Positions 52,409 through 60,436 of a stretch of 64,000 nucleotides of DNA are shown here, in pieces (position 1 is the first letter of the stretch; every line of letters begins with the position of its first letter). This stretch comes from Bradyrhizobium sp. CCBAU 53351. Lineage in GTDB: Bacteria; Pseudomonadota; Alphaproteobacteria; Rhizobiales; Xanthobacteraceae. The notes beneath the pieces were generated by a model, which saw nothing but the letters and a program-made list of their open reading frames with translations, ran no database searches and was not told the DNA's origin. The stretch is taken from NCBI RefSeq assembly GCF_015291745.1, contig NZ_CP030059.1, positions 3,065,501-3,129,500 of the forward strand, given 5' to 3'. A program made the position numbers and the translations under genes.

Positions 52409-53071
52409 ATGGCTGCGCTGAAACTCGCGATCGGCAACAAGAACTACTCGTCATGGTCGATGCGGCCCTGGCTCGCGCTGCGCGCCAACGACATCCCGTT
52501 CGTGGAGACGCTGATTCCGCTCTACACCGACAATCCCGCGGACAAGGAGCAGATCCTGTCCTTCAGCCGCGCCGGCAAGGTGCCGGTGCTGGTCGACGGC
52601 GACGTCACGGTGTGGGATTCGCTCGCCATCATCGAATACATCGCAGAGCGCTATCCGGAAGTGAAGTTGTGGCCCGACGATGTCGCCGCGCGCGCCCATG
52701 CCCGGTCGGTGTGCGCCGAGATGCATTCCGGCTTCGTGGCGCTGCGCAGCGAATGCGGCATGAACCTGCATCGGCCGGTGCGTGCGATCGCATTGTCGGC
52801 CGACGCAAAAGCCAACGTCGCGCGCATCGAGGAGATCTGGCGCGAGTGCCGTGCGCGTTACGGCGCGAAAGGTCCGTTCCTGTTCGGCCGTTTCGGCGCG
52901 GCGGACGCGATGTACGCGCCGGTCGTGCATCGCCTGCGCACCTACGCGATCGACGTCGCGCCGGACACCAAGGCCTATATGGAGACGATGATGGCGCTGC
53001 CGGCGTTCCAGGAATGGACCCGCGAGGGGCTCGCCGAAACGCTTCTCATTGCCAAGTTCGAGGACGCCTGA
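52409..53071 (+). CDS. Glutathione S-transferase family protein
   Basis: A 220-residue GST. The thioredoxin-fold N-terminal domain starts LKLAIGNKNYSSWSMRPWLAL, with the catalytic Ser in SSWSMRP as in zeta/beta-like bacterial GSTs. GKVPVLVDGDVTVWDSLAIIEYIAE supplies the cis-Pro and the Asp-Ser glutathione site. The helical C-terminal domain follows with FGAADAMYAPVV. The substrate is unknown; bacterial members handle electrophiles. ATG 52409 (MAALKL) is in the correct frame; the neighbouring ATG at 52404 is not. Confidence 0.88.
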   Translation: MAALKLAIGNKNYSSWSMRPWLALRANDIPFVETLIPLYTDNPADKEQILSFSRAGKVPVLVDGDVTVWDSLAIIEYIAERYPEVKLWPDDVAARAHARSVCAEMHSGFVALRSECGMNLHRPVRAIALSADAKANVARIEEIWRECRARYGAKGPFLFGRFGAADAMYAPVVHRLRTYAIDVAPDTKAYMETMMALPAFQEWTREGLAETLLIAKFEDA

Positions 53072-53376
53072 TCGCCGGGTCTGCCCGAGGCCGCTGGCCG
53101 CTTGCCGGCCGGCGGTGATCGTGGTCCGGAAATTGACCTGGCCCCTGGATTGCCCGGGCTGCGACACCGGCTGCGACACGCCGCCTGAACGCGCGGCCCG
53201 GCGGTATCATCGGCCCATCGGTTCCATCTCTATCACTCTGAAAAGACTGCCAAATATGGGCGTTTGCCATGCTGGCATGGCACTGGCCAAAACCACAACC
53301 CGCGTGCTATACAGCGCCTGGGTTTCCGGCCGGCCGTCGTAGTGGGACCATGGGCGAGGCAGGCGTTGTTTGAGTG
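53072..53376. promoter_or_regulatory. Gap with an 18-base palindrome and candidate promoter
   Basis: No gene is visible in these 305 bases. TGCCATGC-TG-GCATGGCA (53265-53282) is a perfect palindrome. It is directly followed by TGGCCA (53284-53289), 17 bases and CTATAC (53307-53312), a fair promoter for the small gene at 53377. The palindrome sits where an activator would bind, just upstream of the -35. Confidence 0.45.
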
Positions 53377-53580
53377 ATGGAGAGGGTGTTGAAGCACAAA
53401 TTCCCGATTGGAACGCGCGTATTGTTCACGGCCAGCAACGTCGCGCGTCCTGCTGCCAGCGGCTCGTACGAGGTCATCCGTCTGCTGCCGACCGAAGGCG
53501 ACGACTGTCAGTATCGGATCAAGAGCTCGACCGAAGCTTTCGAACGCGTCGCCAAGGAAAGCCAGCTCGCGCTGTCCTGA
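53377..53580 (+). CDS. Small SH3-like protein of unknown function
   Basis: A 67-residue protein: HKFPIGTRVLFTASNVARPA, then GSYEVIRLLPTEGDDCQYRI and STEAFERVAKESQLAL. The alternating strands and G-Y-V-R-L-P pattern look like a small beta-barrel, and I recall similar short conserved proteins in rhizobia. There is no signal or membrane helix. ATG 53377 is preferred over GTG 53374. Function unknown. Confidence 0.65.
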   Translation: MERVLKHKFPIGTRVLFTASNVARPAASGSYEVIRLLPTEGDDCQYRIKSSTEAFERVAKESQLALS

Positions 53581-53754
53581 AGTCCGATCGCGTTCCCGAA
53601 GGCCGACGCGTTTCGCGCATTGGTGCCATCAGGGAATAGTGTTCTGCCGCCGTCAAAAGGCCCGCTTCACCTTCACAAGGTGGCCGGGGGCAATTGCCGA
53701 CTCGCGGTACTCGCTTGACCATTCGCTCTCTGCTCGCGTGAGGGGACGTCGCGC

Positions 53755-54753
53755 ATGAACTGGGCATGGGCCACTTCGCTCGACCAAATCTGGCGCTCGC
53801 CGGCCTTTCCGATGTGGATGACGCTGGCCGCGGCAGGATTCTTCGGATTGATCCTGCTGATCACGCTGCTGCGCGCCGACAGGTCGGTCGCCAATGGCGC
53901 GCTGACCGTCATTACGCTGCTCTCCATCGCGATCGCAGGTGCTGCCACCGTGCGCGTCTATGGACCGGCGGGGTCGGACGGGCCGATCGAGGCGCGCACA
54001 CAAGGTGCGGTCGTCGCCAACCTGCCGGCGCTGTCCTGCCTTGACGATCTCGCCGGCGATGCCGTGGCCATCGGCTGCGAGAAGGCGCTGTTCGGCTCGC
54101 CGGACGCGGTGGCTGCGTCGGTGTCCTACACAGCAGTCCGGATCGACCGGCTGATGGCGCTCGGCGATGCCGCGACCGCCGAGAAGAGCCTGACGGCCGA
54201 CATGAAAACGCTGCGCAAGTCTCTGGAGCGCGATCGCTACGGCCTCGTGGCGCAGGTACTGGTCGTGCGCGACGGCTGCACCCAGTTCGACTGTGCCGCG
54301 TTCCGTGCGCTGACCGACCAGCAGCAGGTCGCGGCCAACATGGATTCCCATCTCTACGACGCGCTGGTCGCGCGCCATGCGCCGACCTGGAACGCGCCCG
54401 CGACGGCGACGGCGACGGCGGCGCTGCCACCGACTGCGGCGCTCGCGGGTCTGCCGCCTTCGGCGCCGACGGGCAGGCCGACCAATGCGGAGTTCCCGAG
54501 CGCCAACTCGACGCCGCCGGTGAGCATCATGAATCCGGAGCCCACGGCGACGACGCGGCAGGCGGCGCCGGCCGCGAACGCAGCAGTAGCGCCGGCCGCT
54601 TCGCGCGCACCGGCCCCGACCTCGGCACAGGCCTCGGCTCCTGCTGCGAAGAAGCCGCCGGCCCCGAAGGCTGCGCGTGCCCCCGCAGCACCGGTTCCGC
54701 TCGCGCCCCCGCCGGCGACTGCGGCGGCTCCCGCGGCTGCGGATAACGAGTAG
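53755..54753 (+). CDS. Membrane protein with long Ala/Pro-rich tail, unknown function
   Basis: A 332-residue protein. Two hydrophobic helices lie at about residues 18-42 (PMWMTLAAAGFFGLILLIT) and 47-68 (ALTVITLLSIAIAGAATVRV). A globular part (about 85-205) follows with four cysteines, including SCLDDLAGDAVAIGCEKALFG and DGCTQFDCAAFRAL, spaced as two possible disulfides. That would fit a periplasmic location. The last 120 residues are Ala/Pro rich and unstructured. I do not recognise a family; the Cys-containing domain is the part worth searching. Confidence 0.65.
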   Translation: MNWAWATSLDQIWRSPAFPMWMTLAAAGFFGLILLITLLRADRSVANGALTVITLLSIAIAGAATVRVYGPAGSDGPIEARTQGAVVANLPALSCLDDLAGDAVAIGCEKALFGSPDAVAASVSYTAVRIDRLMALGDAATAEKSLTADMKTLRKSLERDRYGLVAQVLVVRDGCTQFDCAAFRALTDQQQVAANMDSHLYDALVARHAPTWNAPATATATAALPPTAALAGLPPSAPTGRPTNAEFPSANSTPPVSIMNPEPTATTRQAAPAANAAVAPAASRAPAPTSAQASAPAAKKPPAPKAARAPAAPVPLAPPPATAAAPAAADNE

Positions 54754-54795
54754 ATCGGCATTCCAAATGCGGCGTTGCCCGGCTAATGCTTGGGC

Positions 54796-55236
54796 ATGCC
54801 GCTACATCTGATCAAGCTCGCCGTCGGCTGCGACTCCGTCAAGGAATTGAAGGAGTGGATCGCCGAACGGATGCAGACCGCCAAGAAGAAGGGTCTGCCG
54901 CAACACCACATCCACATCACCCGCATGGTCCCCAAGCGCGACGCCGAGATCCTCGCGGGCGGGTCGCTTTATTGGGTGATCAAGGGCGAGATCGCCGCGC
55001 GGGAAAAGATCATCGGCATCGAGCCGTTCCGCGACAAGGACGGTATCGGGCGCTGCCGCATCGTGATGCAGCCGAAGGTGGTCTCGGTCTCGCCGCGGCC
55101 GATGCGCCCGTTCCAGGGCTGGCGCTATCTCACCGAAGATTCCGTGCCGCCCGACCTCGGCAAGTCCGCCGCCGGCTCGATCGCGGCGATGCCGGAGCCG
55201 ATGCGGCGCGAATTGCGCGATCTGGGGCTGCTCTAA
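54796..55236 (+). CDS. DUF1489-family protein
   Basis: A 146-residue protein: [20 protein letters not shown], then THHTRM-like [28 protein letters not shown] and [20 protein letters not shown]. This matches the DUF1489 family, common in alphaproteobacteria and without a known function. ATG 54796 is chosen over the TTG at 54790. It overlaps the converging panC stop by four bases. Confidence 0.85.
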   Translation: MPLHLIKLAVGCDSVKELKEWIAERMQTAKKKGLPQHHIHITRMVPKRDAEILAGGSLYWVIKGEIAAREKIIGIEPFRDKDGIGRCRIVMQPKVVSVSPRPMRPFQGWRYLTEDSVPPDLGKSAAGSIAAMPEPMRRELRDLGLL

Positions 55237-56084
55237 ACCGCGATGTTGTCGATCAGTCGCGTCGTGCCGAGCTTGGCTGCGACCAGGATCCGCAGCGCGC
55301 CGTCCTTGCGCGAGGTGACGGGCGCCAGCGTCTCGGCATGGCGGACCTCGTAATAGTCGAGAGCAAAGCCCGCCGCCTTGATCGTCTCCGCGCCGCGCGC
55401 CATCGCCGGCGCGATGGCTTCGCCCGCCTTGATCCGTCCGGCGCTGTCTTTCATGGCGCGGTAGAGCACGGTGGCGGTCTGCCGCTCCTCGGGCGAGAGG
55501 TAGACGTTGCGTGAGGACATCGCGAGCCCGTCGCGCTCGCGCACGGTGCGCGAGCCGATCACCTTGACGCCGAGGTCGAGGTCGCGCGCCATCTGCGTCA
55601 CCACCCGCAACTGCTGAAAGTCCTTTTCGCCGAAGATCGCGAAGTCCGGCCGGACTTGCGTGAACAGCTTGCCGACCACGGTGGCAACGCCGCCGAAGAA
55701 ATGCGGGCGGAAGCGATCCTCGAGGCCCGCGAGCGCCGGCCCTTCCGGTACGATTCGGGTGGCGAAGCCTTCCGGATACATCGCCTTGACGTCCGGATGC
55801 CAGACGATGTCGACGTCCTCGGCCGCGAGCTTGGCGATGTCGGCCTTCCAGGTGCGCGGATAGGCACCAAAATCCTCGGTCGGGGCGAACTGGGTCGGGT
55901 TGACGAAGATCGACACCACGACGCGGCTGGCACGCCGCTTGGCGAGGCGGACGAGAGACACATGCCCGTCATGGAGGGCTCCCATGGTCGGGACCAGCGC
56001 GATCGTGGCCTTTCGCTTGCGAAGATTGTCGACGGCGCGGCGCAAGGTCGGGACCGTGCGGGCGATCAGGGGGCTTGATGACAT
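55233..56084 (-). CDS. panC: Pantothenate synthetase
   Basis: A 283-residue PanC. It condenses pantoate and beta-alanine with ATP to give pantothenate. Motifs are [18 protein letters not shown] with the HIGH-like His pair, [49 protein letters not shown] and [13 protein letters not shown]. Length and motif order are normal. The start ATG 56084 is 283 bases from the divergent mipZ gene. No panB gene is adjacent. Confidence 0.95.
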   Translation of the reverse strand: MSSSPLIARTVPTLRRAVDNLRKRKATIALVPTMGALHDGHVSLVRLAKRRASRVVVSIFVNPTQFAPTEDFGAYPRTWKADIAKLAAEDVDIVWHPDVKAMYPEGFATRIVPEGPALAGLEDRFRPHFFGGVATVVGKLFTQVRPDFAIFGEKDFQQLRVVTQMARDLDLGVKVIGSRTVRERDGLAMSSRNVYLSPEERQTATVLYRAMKDSAGRIKAGEAIAPAMARGAETIKAAGFALDYYEVRHAETLAPVTSRKDGALRILVAAKLGTTRLIDNIAV

Positions 56085-56367
56085 CAGGACTCGGCGGCGT
56101 TGGGAATCGGCGCGACGTGATCTGCGCCCGGGGCGACTAACCTTAACAAGCAGCGATCATGGACGCCATGCATCCGGATGCGGCACAGCATCCCGCGCAA
56201 GACCGCACGCGACATCGCGACATTGTGGGCTGGATCACAGACGAAGATTGGCACTGCTATTCATGATGAAGCACGGCGCAGTACGATTTGTATGACCTGT
56301 CACGCATTTCACTTGACCGCAGACGCGGCCAACTCGAAGATATTCATCAGGGGTGTTGAGGATCGCC

Positions 56368-57291
56368 ATGCTTGTGCAGGCTAGCCAAGGCCAATCCGGC
56401 TCGGCGCATGTGGTCGTGCTCGGCAACGAGAAGGGCGGCTCCGGCAAGTCGACCACCGCCCTGCACATCGCTGTTGCGCTCCTGAAGGCCGGCCAGCGCG
56501 TCGCCACCATCGACCTCGACTGCCGTCAGCAGAGCTTCACCCACTACATCAACAACCGTTCCGCCTGGGCCCGCCGCACCAAGCTCGACCTGGAACTGCC
56601 GGTGCATCGCTGCATCAAGCTCGGCGAGACCATGCAGATCGCCGAGAACGAGAATTCCGAGTTCCAGCAGTTCATGGAGGCGGTCTCGGCGGTCGAGAGC
56701 AGCTTCGACTTCATCGTCATCGATACGCCGGGCACCGACAGCTATTTGATGCGGCTAGCGCATTCGATGGCCGACACGCTGGTCACGCCGATCAACGACA
56801 GCTTCCTCGACTTCGACGTGCTCGGCACCGTCGATCCCGCGAGCTACGCGGTGACCGGCGAGAGCCATTACGCCGAGATGGTGCGCGACGTCCGCCGCAA
56901 GCGCCGCCAGCTCGATGGTTCGACCACCGACTGGATCGTGGTGCGCAACCGCCTTTCGATGCTCGGCTCCCGCAACAAGCAGCTGGTCGCCGAGGGGCTG
57001 AAGGATCTGTCGCTGCGGCTCGGCTTCCGCTACGTCGACGGCTTCGCCGAACGCGTCGTCTATCGCGAATTTTTCCCGCGCGGCCTGACCGCCCTCGACG
57101 AGATCGACGAGGCCACGCTCGGCATGCGGCCCAATCTCGGCCATCTCACCGCACGGGAAGAGGTGACGAGCCTGCTGCGCCAGCTCAAGCTGCCGCTCGA
57201 CGAGCGCGGCCGCCGCCGTGCGGCAAATCGCGCCGAGTGGTTCAACCAGGTCGACAAGCCGCTCGAAGTCCACGACATCCTGGGCGCCTGA
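56368..57291 (+). CDS. mipZ: Division-plane positioning ATPase MipZ
   Basis: A 307-residue ParA/MinD-type ATPase. The deviant Walker A is GNEKGGSGKSTTALHIAVAL with the signature lysine, followed by VATIDLDCRQQSFTHYINNR, typical of MipZ rather than ParA. DFIVIDTPGTDSYLMRLAHS is Walker B, and VTPINDSFLDFDVLGTVDP is a MipZ-specific stretch. MipZ binds ParB at origins and inhibits FtsZ near the poles. ATG 56368 has GAGGA five bases upstream. An upstream GTG at 56353 is possible. Gene order with panC is shared by other alphaproteobacteria as I recall. Confidence 0.92.
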   Translation: MLVQASQGQSGSAHVVVLGNEKGGSGKSTTALHIAVALLKAGQRVATIDLDCRQQSFTHYINNRSAWARRTKLDLELPVHRCIKLGETMQIAENENSEFQQFMEAVSAVESSFDFIVIDTPGTDSYLMRLAHSMADTLVTPINDSFLDFDVLGTVDPASYAVTGESHYAEMVRDVRRKRRQLDGSTTDWIVVRNRLSMLGSRNKQLVAEGLKDLSLRLGFRYVDGFAERVVYREFFPRGLTALDEIDEATLGMRPNLGHLTAREEVTSLLRQLKLPLDERGRRRAANRAEWFNQVDKPLEVHDILGA

Positions 57292-57516
57292 GACGGTATG
57301 GCGCTACTTCCGGTCGATCTGACCGGGCGGTTGCTCCGGGAACCCCGGCCGCGTTCGGCCGTTTTCATCCTGCGTTTACCGCGAAATTGAACCCGATCGA
57401 GACCGGTTGCGTCGGATGGTGACATGCATCCTGGCGTAGCCGTGGAAGAAGGGGATGCCCAGAAAACGTGTGCGGCGCACAACGAAAGGGCTGCCGGTTC
57501 ACAATATTTGGCCTTC

Positions 57517-57541
57517 CTGTCACGCGCCTGTGACATATATT
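57517..57541 (+). promoter_or_regulatory. Candidate Pho box in the alpha/beta hydrolase promoter
   Basis: CTGTCAC (57517-57523) and CTGTGAC (57528-57534) are 7-base direct repeats 11 bases apart, as in PhoB boxes (consensus CTGTCAT-N4-CTGTCAT). They also form the dyad TGTCAC-N6-GTGACA. TATATT at 57536-57541 follows closely, nearer than in typical Pho promoters. The gap 57292-57632 holds no gene. Confidence 0.45.
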
Positions 57542-57632
57542 AGCGAATAGGCGACCAGGGGCCGGAGAGCCCCGGAAGAACACGATTTTCAACAGGGATT
57601 CAGGCCGCAAGAGCCTGAGGCTGAGGACGAAA

Positions 57633-58493
57633 ATGAAGCGTGGAATTGCCGTTCTGGTTTCGGTCAGTGCCCTCTGCGGCATCGCCTATTTCACGGCGAG
57701 CAAGTGGGCGATCAAGCACGAGACCATCACCTTCTACGACGCCTCGCGCGACAATCGTCCCGTGCCCGTCCAGATCGCGGTGCGCCGCGACAAGGAAATG
57801 CAGGCCAATGCCGGCATGATCACGCTGCCGGTCGCAGTGATCAATCACGGCAACACCGTCAAGAACACCGAATACGGATTCCTCGCCAACATCTTCGCTG
57901 CGCGCGGCTACATGGTCGTGAGCCCGCAGCACGATCTGCCGACAGATCCTCCGATGGTCACCAAGCCCGGCGAGCTCTATGTCGGCCGGCTGCCGCAGAT
58001 CCTGCGCGGCGTTGCCAACATCCATCTCGCCATGCAGGAGATGAAGAAGATTCAGCCCAATGCCGACTACGCCCAGGTGACGATGGTCGGCCACTCCATG
58101 GGCGGCGACATCACGATGTATTTCGCCAAGCAATATCCGGACGAGGTCAAGAAGGTCGTCACGCTGGACAATCTGCGCGTGCCCTTCGTCACCGCCGGCA
58201 AGTTCAAGATCCTGTCGTTCCGCTCTCAGGATCCGCAGTTCAAGACCGATGCGGGCGTTCTGCCGACCGACGAGGAATGCGAGAAGGCGGGCATCCAGGT
58301 CGTGAAGACCGAATTCCAGCATAACGACATGCGCGACACTGGCCCGGATGTTGCCAAGAGCTCGATCCAGAGCATGCTCGACAAATTCCTGAGCGCGACC
58401 GACAGCGAGATCCGGCCCGTCGACACGCAATCGTCGCCGCCCAACATCCTCGAGCCCGGCCCGGTCGCGTTGATGGCGCCTGCCAAGAGCTGA
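57633..58493 (+). CDS. Exported or membrane-anchored alpha/beta hydrolase
   Basis: A 286-residue protein. Residues 5-25 are hydrophobic (IAVLVSVSALCGIAYFTASK), a signal or N-terminal anchor. The hydrolase domain has AVINHGNTVKNTEYG (oxyanion HG), YMVVSPQHDLPTD, the nucleophile elbow VGHSMGGDIT with Ser155 and a late His in QHNDM. The likely reaction is hydrolysis of an ester or lactone (dienelactone- or acetylhydrolase-like). A Pho-box-like sequence lies about 100 bases upstream. The stop lies in the first unit of a 15-base tandem repeat. Confidence 0.82.
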   Translation: MKRGIAVLVSVSALCGIAYFTASKWAIKHETITFYDASRDNRPVPVQIAVRRDKEMQANAGMITLPVAVINHGNTVKNTEYGFLANIFAARGYMVVSPQHDLPTDPPMVTKPGELYVGRLPQILRGVANIHLAMQEMKKIQPNADYAQVTMVGHSMGGDITMYFAKQYPDEVKKVVTLDNLRVPFVTAGKFKILSFRSQDPQFKTDAGVLPTDEECEKAGIQVVKTEFQHNDMRDTGPDVAKSSIQSMLDKFLSATDSEIRPVDTQSSPPNILEPGPVALMAPAKS

Positions 58494-58530
58494 AGCGTTA
58501 AGAGCTGAAGCGTTAAGAGCTGAAGCGTTA
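58486..58530. repeat. Three tandem 15-base repeats over the hydrolase stop
   Basis: AGAGCTGAAGCGTTA is repeated exactly three times (58486, 58501, 58516). Each unit contains TGA in the same phase; the first gives the stop at 58491-58493. Slippage in this tract would not change the protein. Confidence 0.9.
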
Positions 58531-58560
58531 ACGGCTGACGTCAATCATCCGCCACGTTTT

Positions 58561-58596
58561 CAAAGCCTCCGCTGGCCTCCGCCTGCGGGGGCTTTG
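58561..58596 (+). terminator. Hairpin terminator after the hydrolase gene
   Basis: CAAAGCCTCCGC and GCGGGGGCTTTG pair over 12 bases with one G.T wobble around a 12-base loop. The 3' T tract is short, so termination may need help. Confidence 0.6.
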
Positions 58597-58652
58597 CACA
58601 TTGACCCGACCGCTCGCGCTGACCACATTAGCCGTCCACGCAGGGTCAAGGG

Positions 58653-59399
58653 ATGTCGGGCGAACCCATCAAGCCGCATCGCGGCAATGTCGCGGCGCAA
58701 TCGGGCGGTGCGGTGCCGCAGGCGGGAACGTCGACCGCGGAGGACATCGCCGCGTTCGTTGCCAAGGCGCGGGCGCTGTCACCCCACGCGCCGGGCGCGA
58801 AGGGGCGGCTGATCTTCGCATTGGATGCGACGATGAGCCGGCAGCCCACCTGGGACATGGCCTGCGCGCTTCAGGCCGACATGTTTCGCGAGACCGCGAC
58901 ACTCGGCAGTCTCGATATCCGGCTCGTCTACTATCGCGGCCTGAACGAGTGCCGCGCCACGGGATGGATATCAGACAGCACCAGGCTCGCGGCCTTGATG
59001 AGCAAGATCGACTGCCGTGGCGGCGATACCCAGATCGGCAAGGTGCTGACGGAGGCACGACGCGAAGCGGTCGCATCGGGCGTGCGCGCCGTCGTCTTCG
59101 TCGGCGATGCCATGGAGGAGAAGGTCGACGAGCTCTGTGTCAAGGCCGGCGAGCTCGGCATGCTCAAGGTGCCCGTGTTCGTGTTTCAGGAAGGTCATGA
59201 CGCGGTCGCCGAGCAGGCCTTTCGCGAGATCGCCCGCCTGACCGGCGGTGCCTGGTGCCGGTTCGATCCGGGCGCGGCCGCGCAGTTGCGCGAGCTGCTG
59301 CAGGCAGCCGCGGCCTATGCTGCCGGCGGTCGCGAGGCCTTGTTGAGATTGGCGAAGACCGCAAGCGGCGCGGCCAAGCTGATCGGCCAGATGAAATAG
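58653..59399 (+). CDS. VWA-domain protein
   Basis: A 248-residue cytoplasmic protein with a von Willebrand factor A-like domain. LIFALDATMSRQPTWDMACAL carries the MIDAS pattern D-x-T-x-S, DIRLVYYRGLNE is the next strand, and GGDTQIGKVLTEA and RAVVFVGDAMEEKVDEL supply further metal-site positions. There is no signal peptide and the N-terminal 40 residues are low-complexity. It precedes the J-domain gene by 71 bases on the same strand. A chaperone or assembly role with that partner is a reasonable guess. Confidence 0.78.
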   Translation: MSGEPIKPHRGNVAAQSGGAVPQAGTSTAEDIAAFVAKARALSPHAPGAKGRLIFALDATMSRQPTWDMACALQADMFRETATLGSLDIRLVYYRGLNECRATGWISDSTRLAALMSKIDCRGGDTQIGKVLTEARREAVASGVRAVVFVGDAMEEKVDELCVKAGELGMLKVPVFVFQEGHDAVAEQAFREIARLTGGAWCRFDPGAAAQLRELLQAAAAYAAGGREALLRLAKTASGAAKLIGQMK

Positions 59400-59470
59400 C
59401 GCTCACCCCGTCCTGGCTCGCGGCCGGCGTACGCCATGCATTTTGCCGCGAGGCCGACTATATTCCCGAG

Positions 59471-60199
59471 ATGACTCTGATCGCCGGCGCTGTCGCCGTT
59501 ATCACGCTCTATCTGCTGCTCCAGACGTTCCGCGCCGCCAACCCGGCGGTGCTGGCGCGTGCCATCAGGTTCGGTGGCGGCGTCCTGGCGCTGGCGATCG
59601 CAGCCTTCACGGGCTTGCGCGGCGAGCTGGTGGTGGCGATCCCGCTCGGGTTTTTCGGTGCCGGGCTGCTGGGCTGGACGCCGCTGGCAAACGCCGGATT
59701 CGGCAATATCGGTGGGTTGTTCGGCGGCGGTGGCGCTGCGCGCGCGTCAGGGCAGGCCTCACGCGTGCGCTCGCAATTCCTGGATATGCGGCTCGACCAC
59801 GATACCGGCCAGCTTGGTGGGCAGATCGTCGCCGGGCCTCACGCCGGGCGCGATCTCGGCGAGTTCGACCTCCCGGGCCTGCTGGCCATGGTCCCGACCT
59901 TCGACGCCGAGAGCGTCGCCTTACTTGAAAGCTATCTGGACCGCCGGTTTCCCGCTTGGCGTCAGAACGCGCAGGGCGATGCGGCAGGGGGGCAGCGCCG
60001 CCCGGCGGCGAGCGGCAAAATGACGGCGGAGGAGGCCTACCAGATCCTTGGCCTGCAGCCGGGAGCGGGGCGTGACGACATCAGCCGGGCGCACAAGTCC
60101 CTGATGAAGAAACTCCATCCCGACCAGGGGGGCTCGAACTATCTCGCTGCCCGGGTAAACGAGGCCAAGGATACTCTGCTTCGTACGCATAACGGCTAA
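59471..60199 (+). CDS. Membrane-anchored J-domain protein
   Basis: A 242-residue protein. Two hydrophobic helices at about residues 2-20 and 34-75 anchor it. A Gly-rich linker (GGLFGGGGAARASG) and a middle domain follow, and a C-terminal J domain begins near 185: YQILGLQPGAGRDDISRAHKSLMKKLHPDQGGSNYLAARVNEAKDTLL. The HPD tripeptide needed to stimulate Hsp70 ATPase is intact. The J domain at the C-terminus recalls DjlA and mitochondrial Tim14. It should recruit DnaK to the membrane. The open frame left of ATG 59471 is shadow of the VWA gene. Confidence 0.83.
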   Translation: MTLIAGAVAVITLYLLLQTFRAANPAVLARAIRFGGGVLALAIAAFTGLRGELVVAIPLGFFGAGLLGWTPLANAGFGNIGGLFGGGGAARASGQASRVRSQFLDMRLDHDTGQLGGQIVAGPHAGRDLGEFDLPGLLAMVPTFDAESVALLESYLDRRFPAWRQNAQGDAAGGQRRPAASGKMTAEEAYQILGLQPGAGRDDISRAHKSLMKKLHPDQGGSNYLAARVNEAKDTLLRTHNG

Positions 60200-60387
60200 C
60201 TCCGGCACCACGCCACAAACGCCCGTACCGTGTGAGCTCCGCTTGCTCCGTTTGCCGTCGCCCCGATGCCCGCCATTTCGGCGTGGTCGATCCCTTGAGC
60301 AAAGTTTTAACCGTAAATTCTTGACGAGAGGTTGTCGCGGAACAGCCTTGTCGAGACTGTGCCCGCATCGACACATCGCCAAAACGA

Positions 60388-60414
60388 AAATGCCCACGCA
60401 AGGCGCGGGCATTT
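60388..60414 (-). terminator. Bidirectional terminator between the J-domain and carboxypeptidase genes
   Basis: AAATGCCC (60388-60395) and GGGCATTT (60407-60414) form a perfect 8-pair stem extended by CGC/GCG. On the minus strand it is followed by TTTTCGTTTT, a good intrinsic terminator for the carboxypeptidase gene ending at 60437. Confidence 0.8.
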
Positions 60415-60436
60415 CGTCTGGAACGGGGGGAGGAGA

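Noticed and set aside
56253..56268. Sigma-54-like site (TGGCAC...) upstream of mipZ
   Set aside because: The -24 part is good, but five bases later TTCAT replaces TTGCA; the essential GC of the -12 element is missing.
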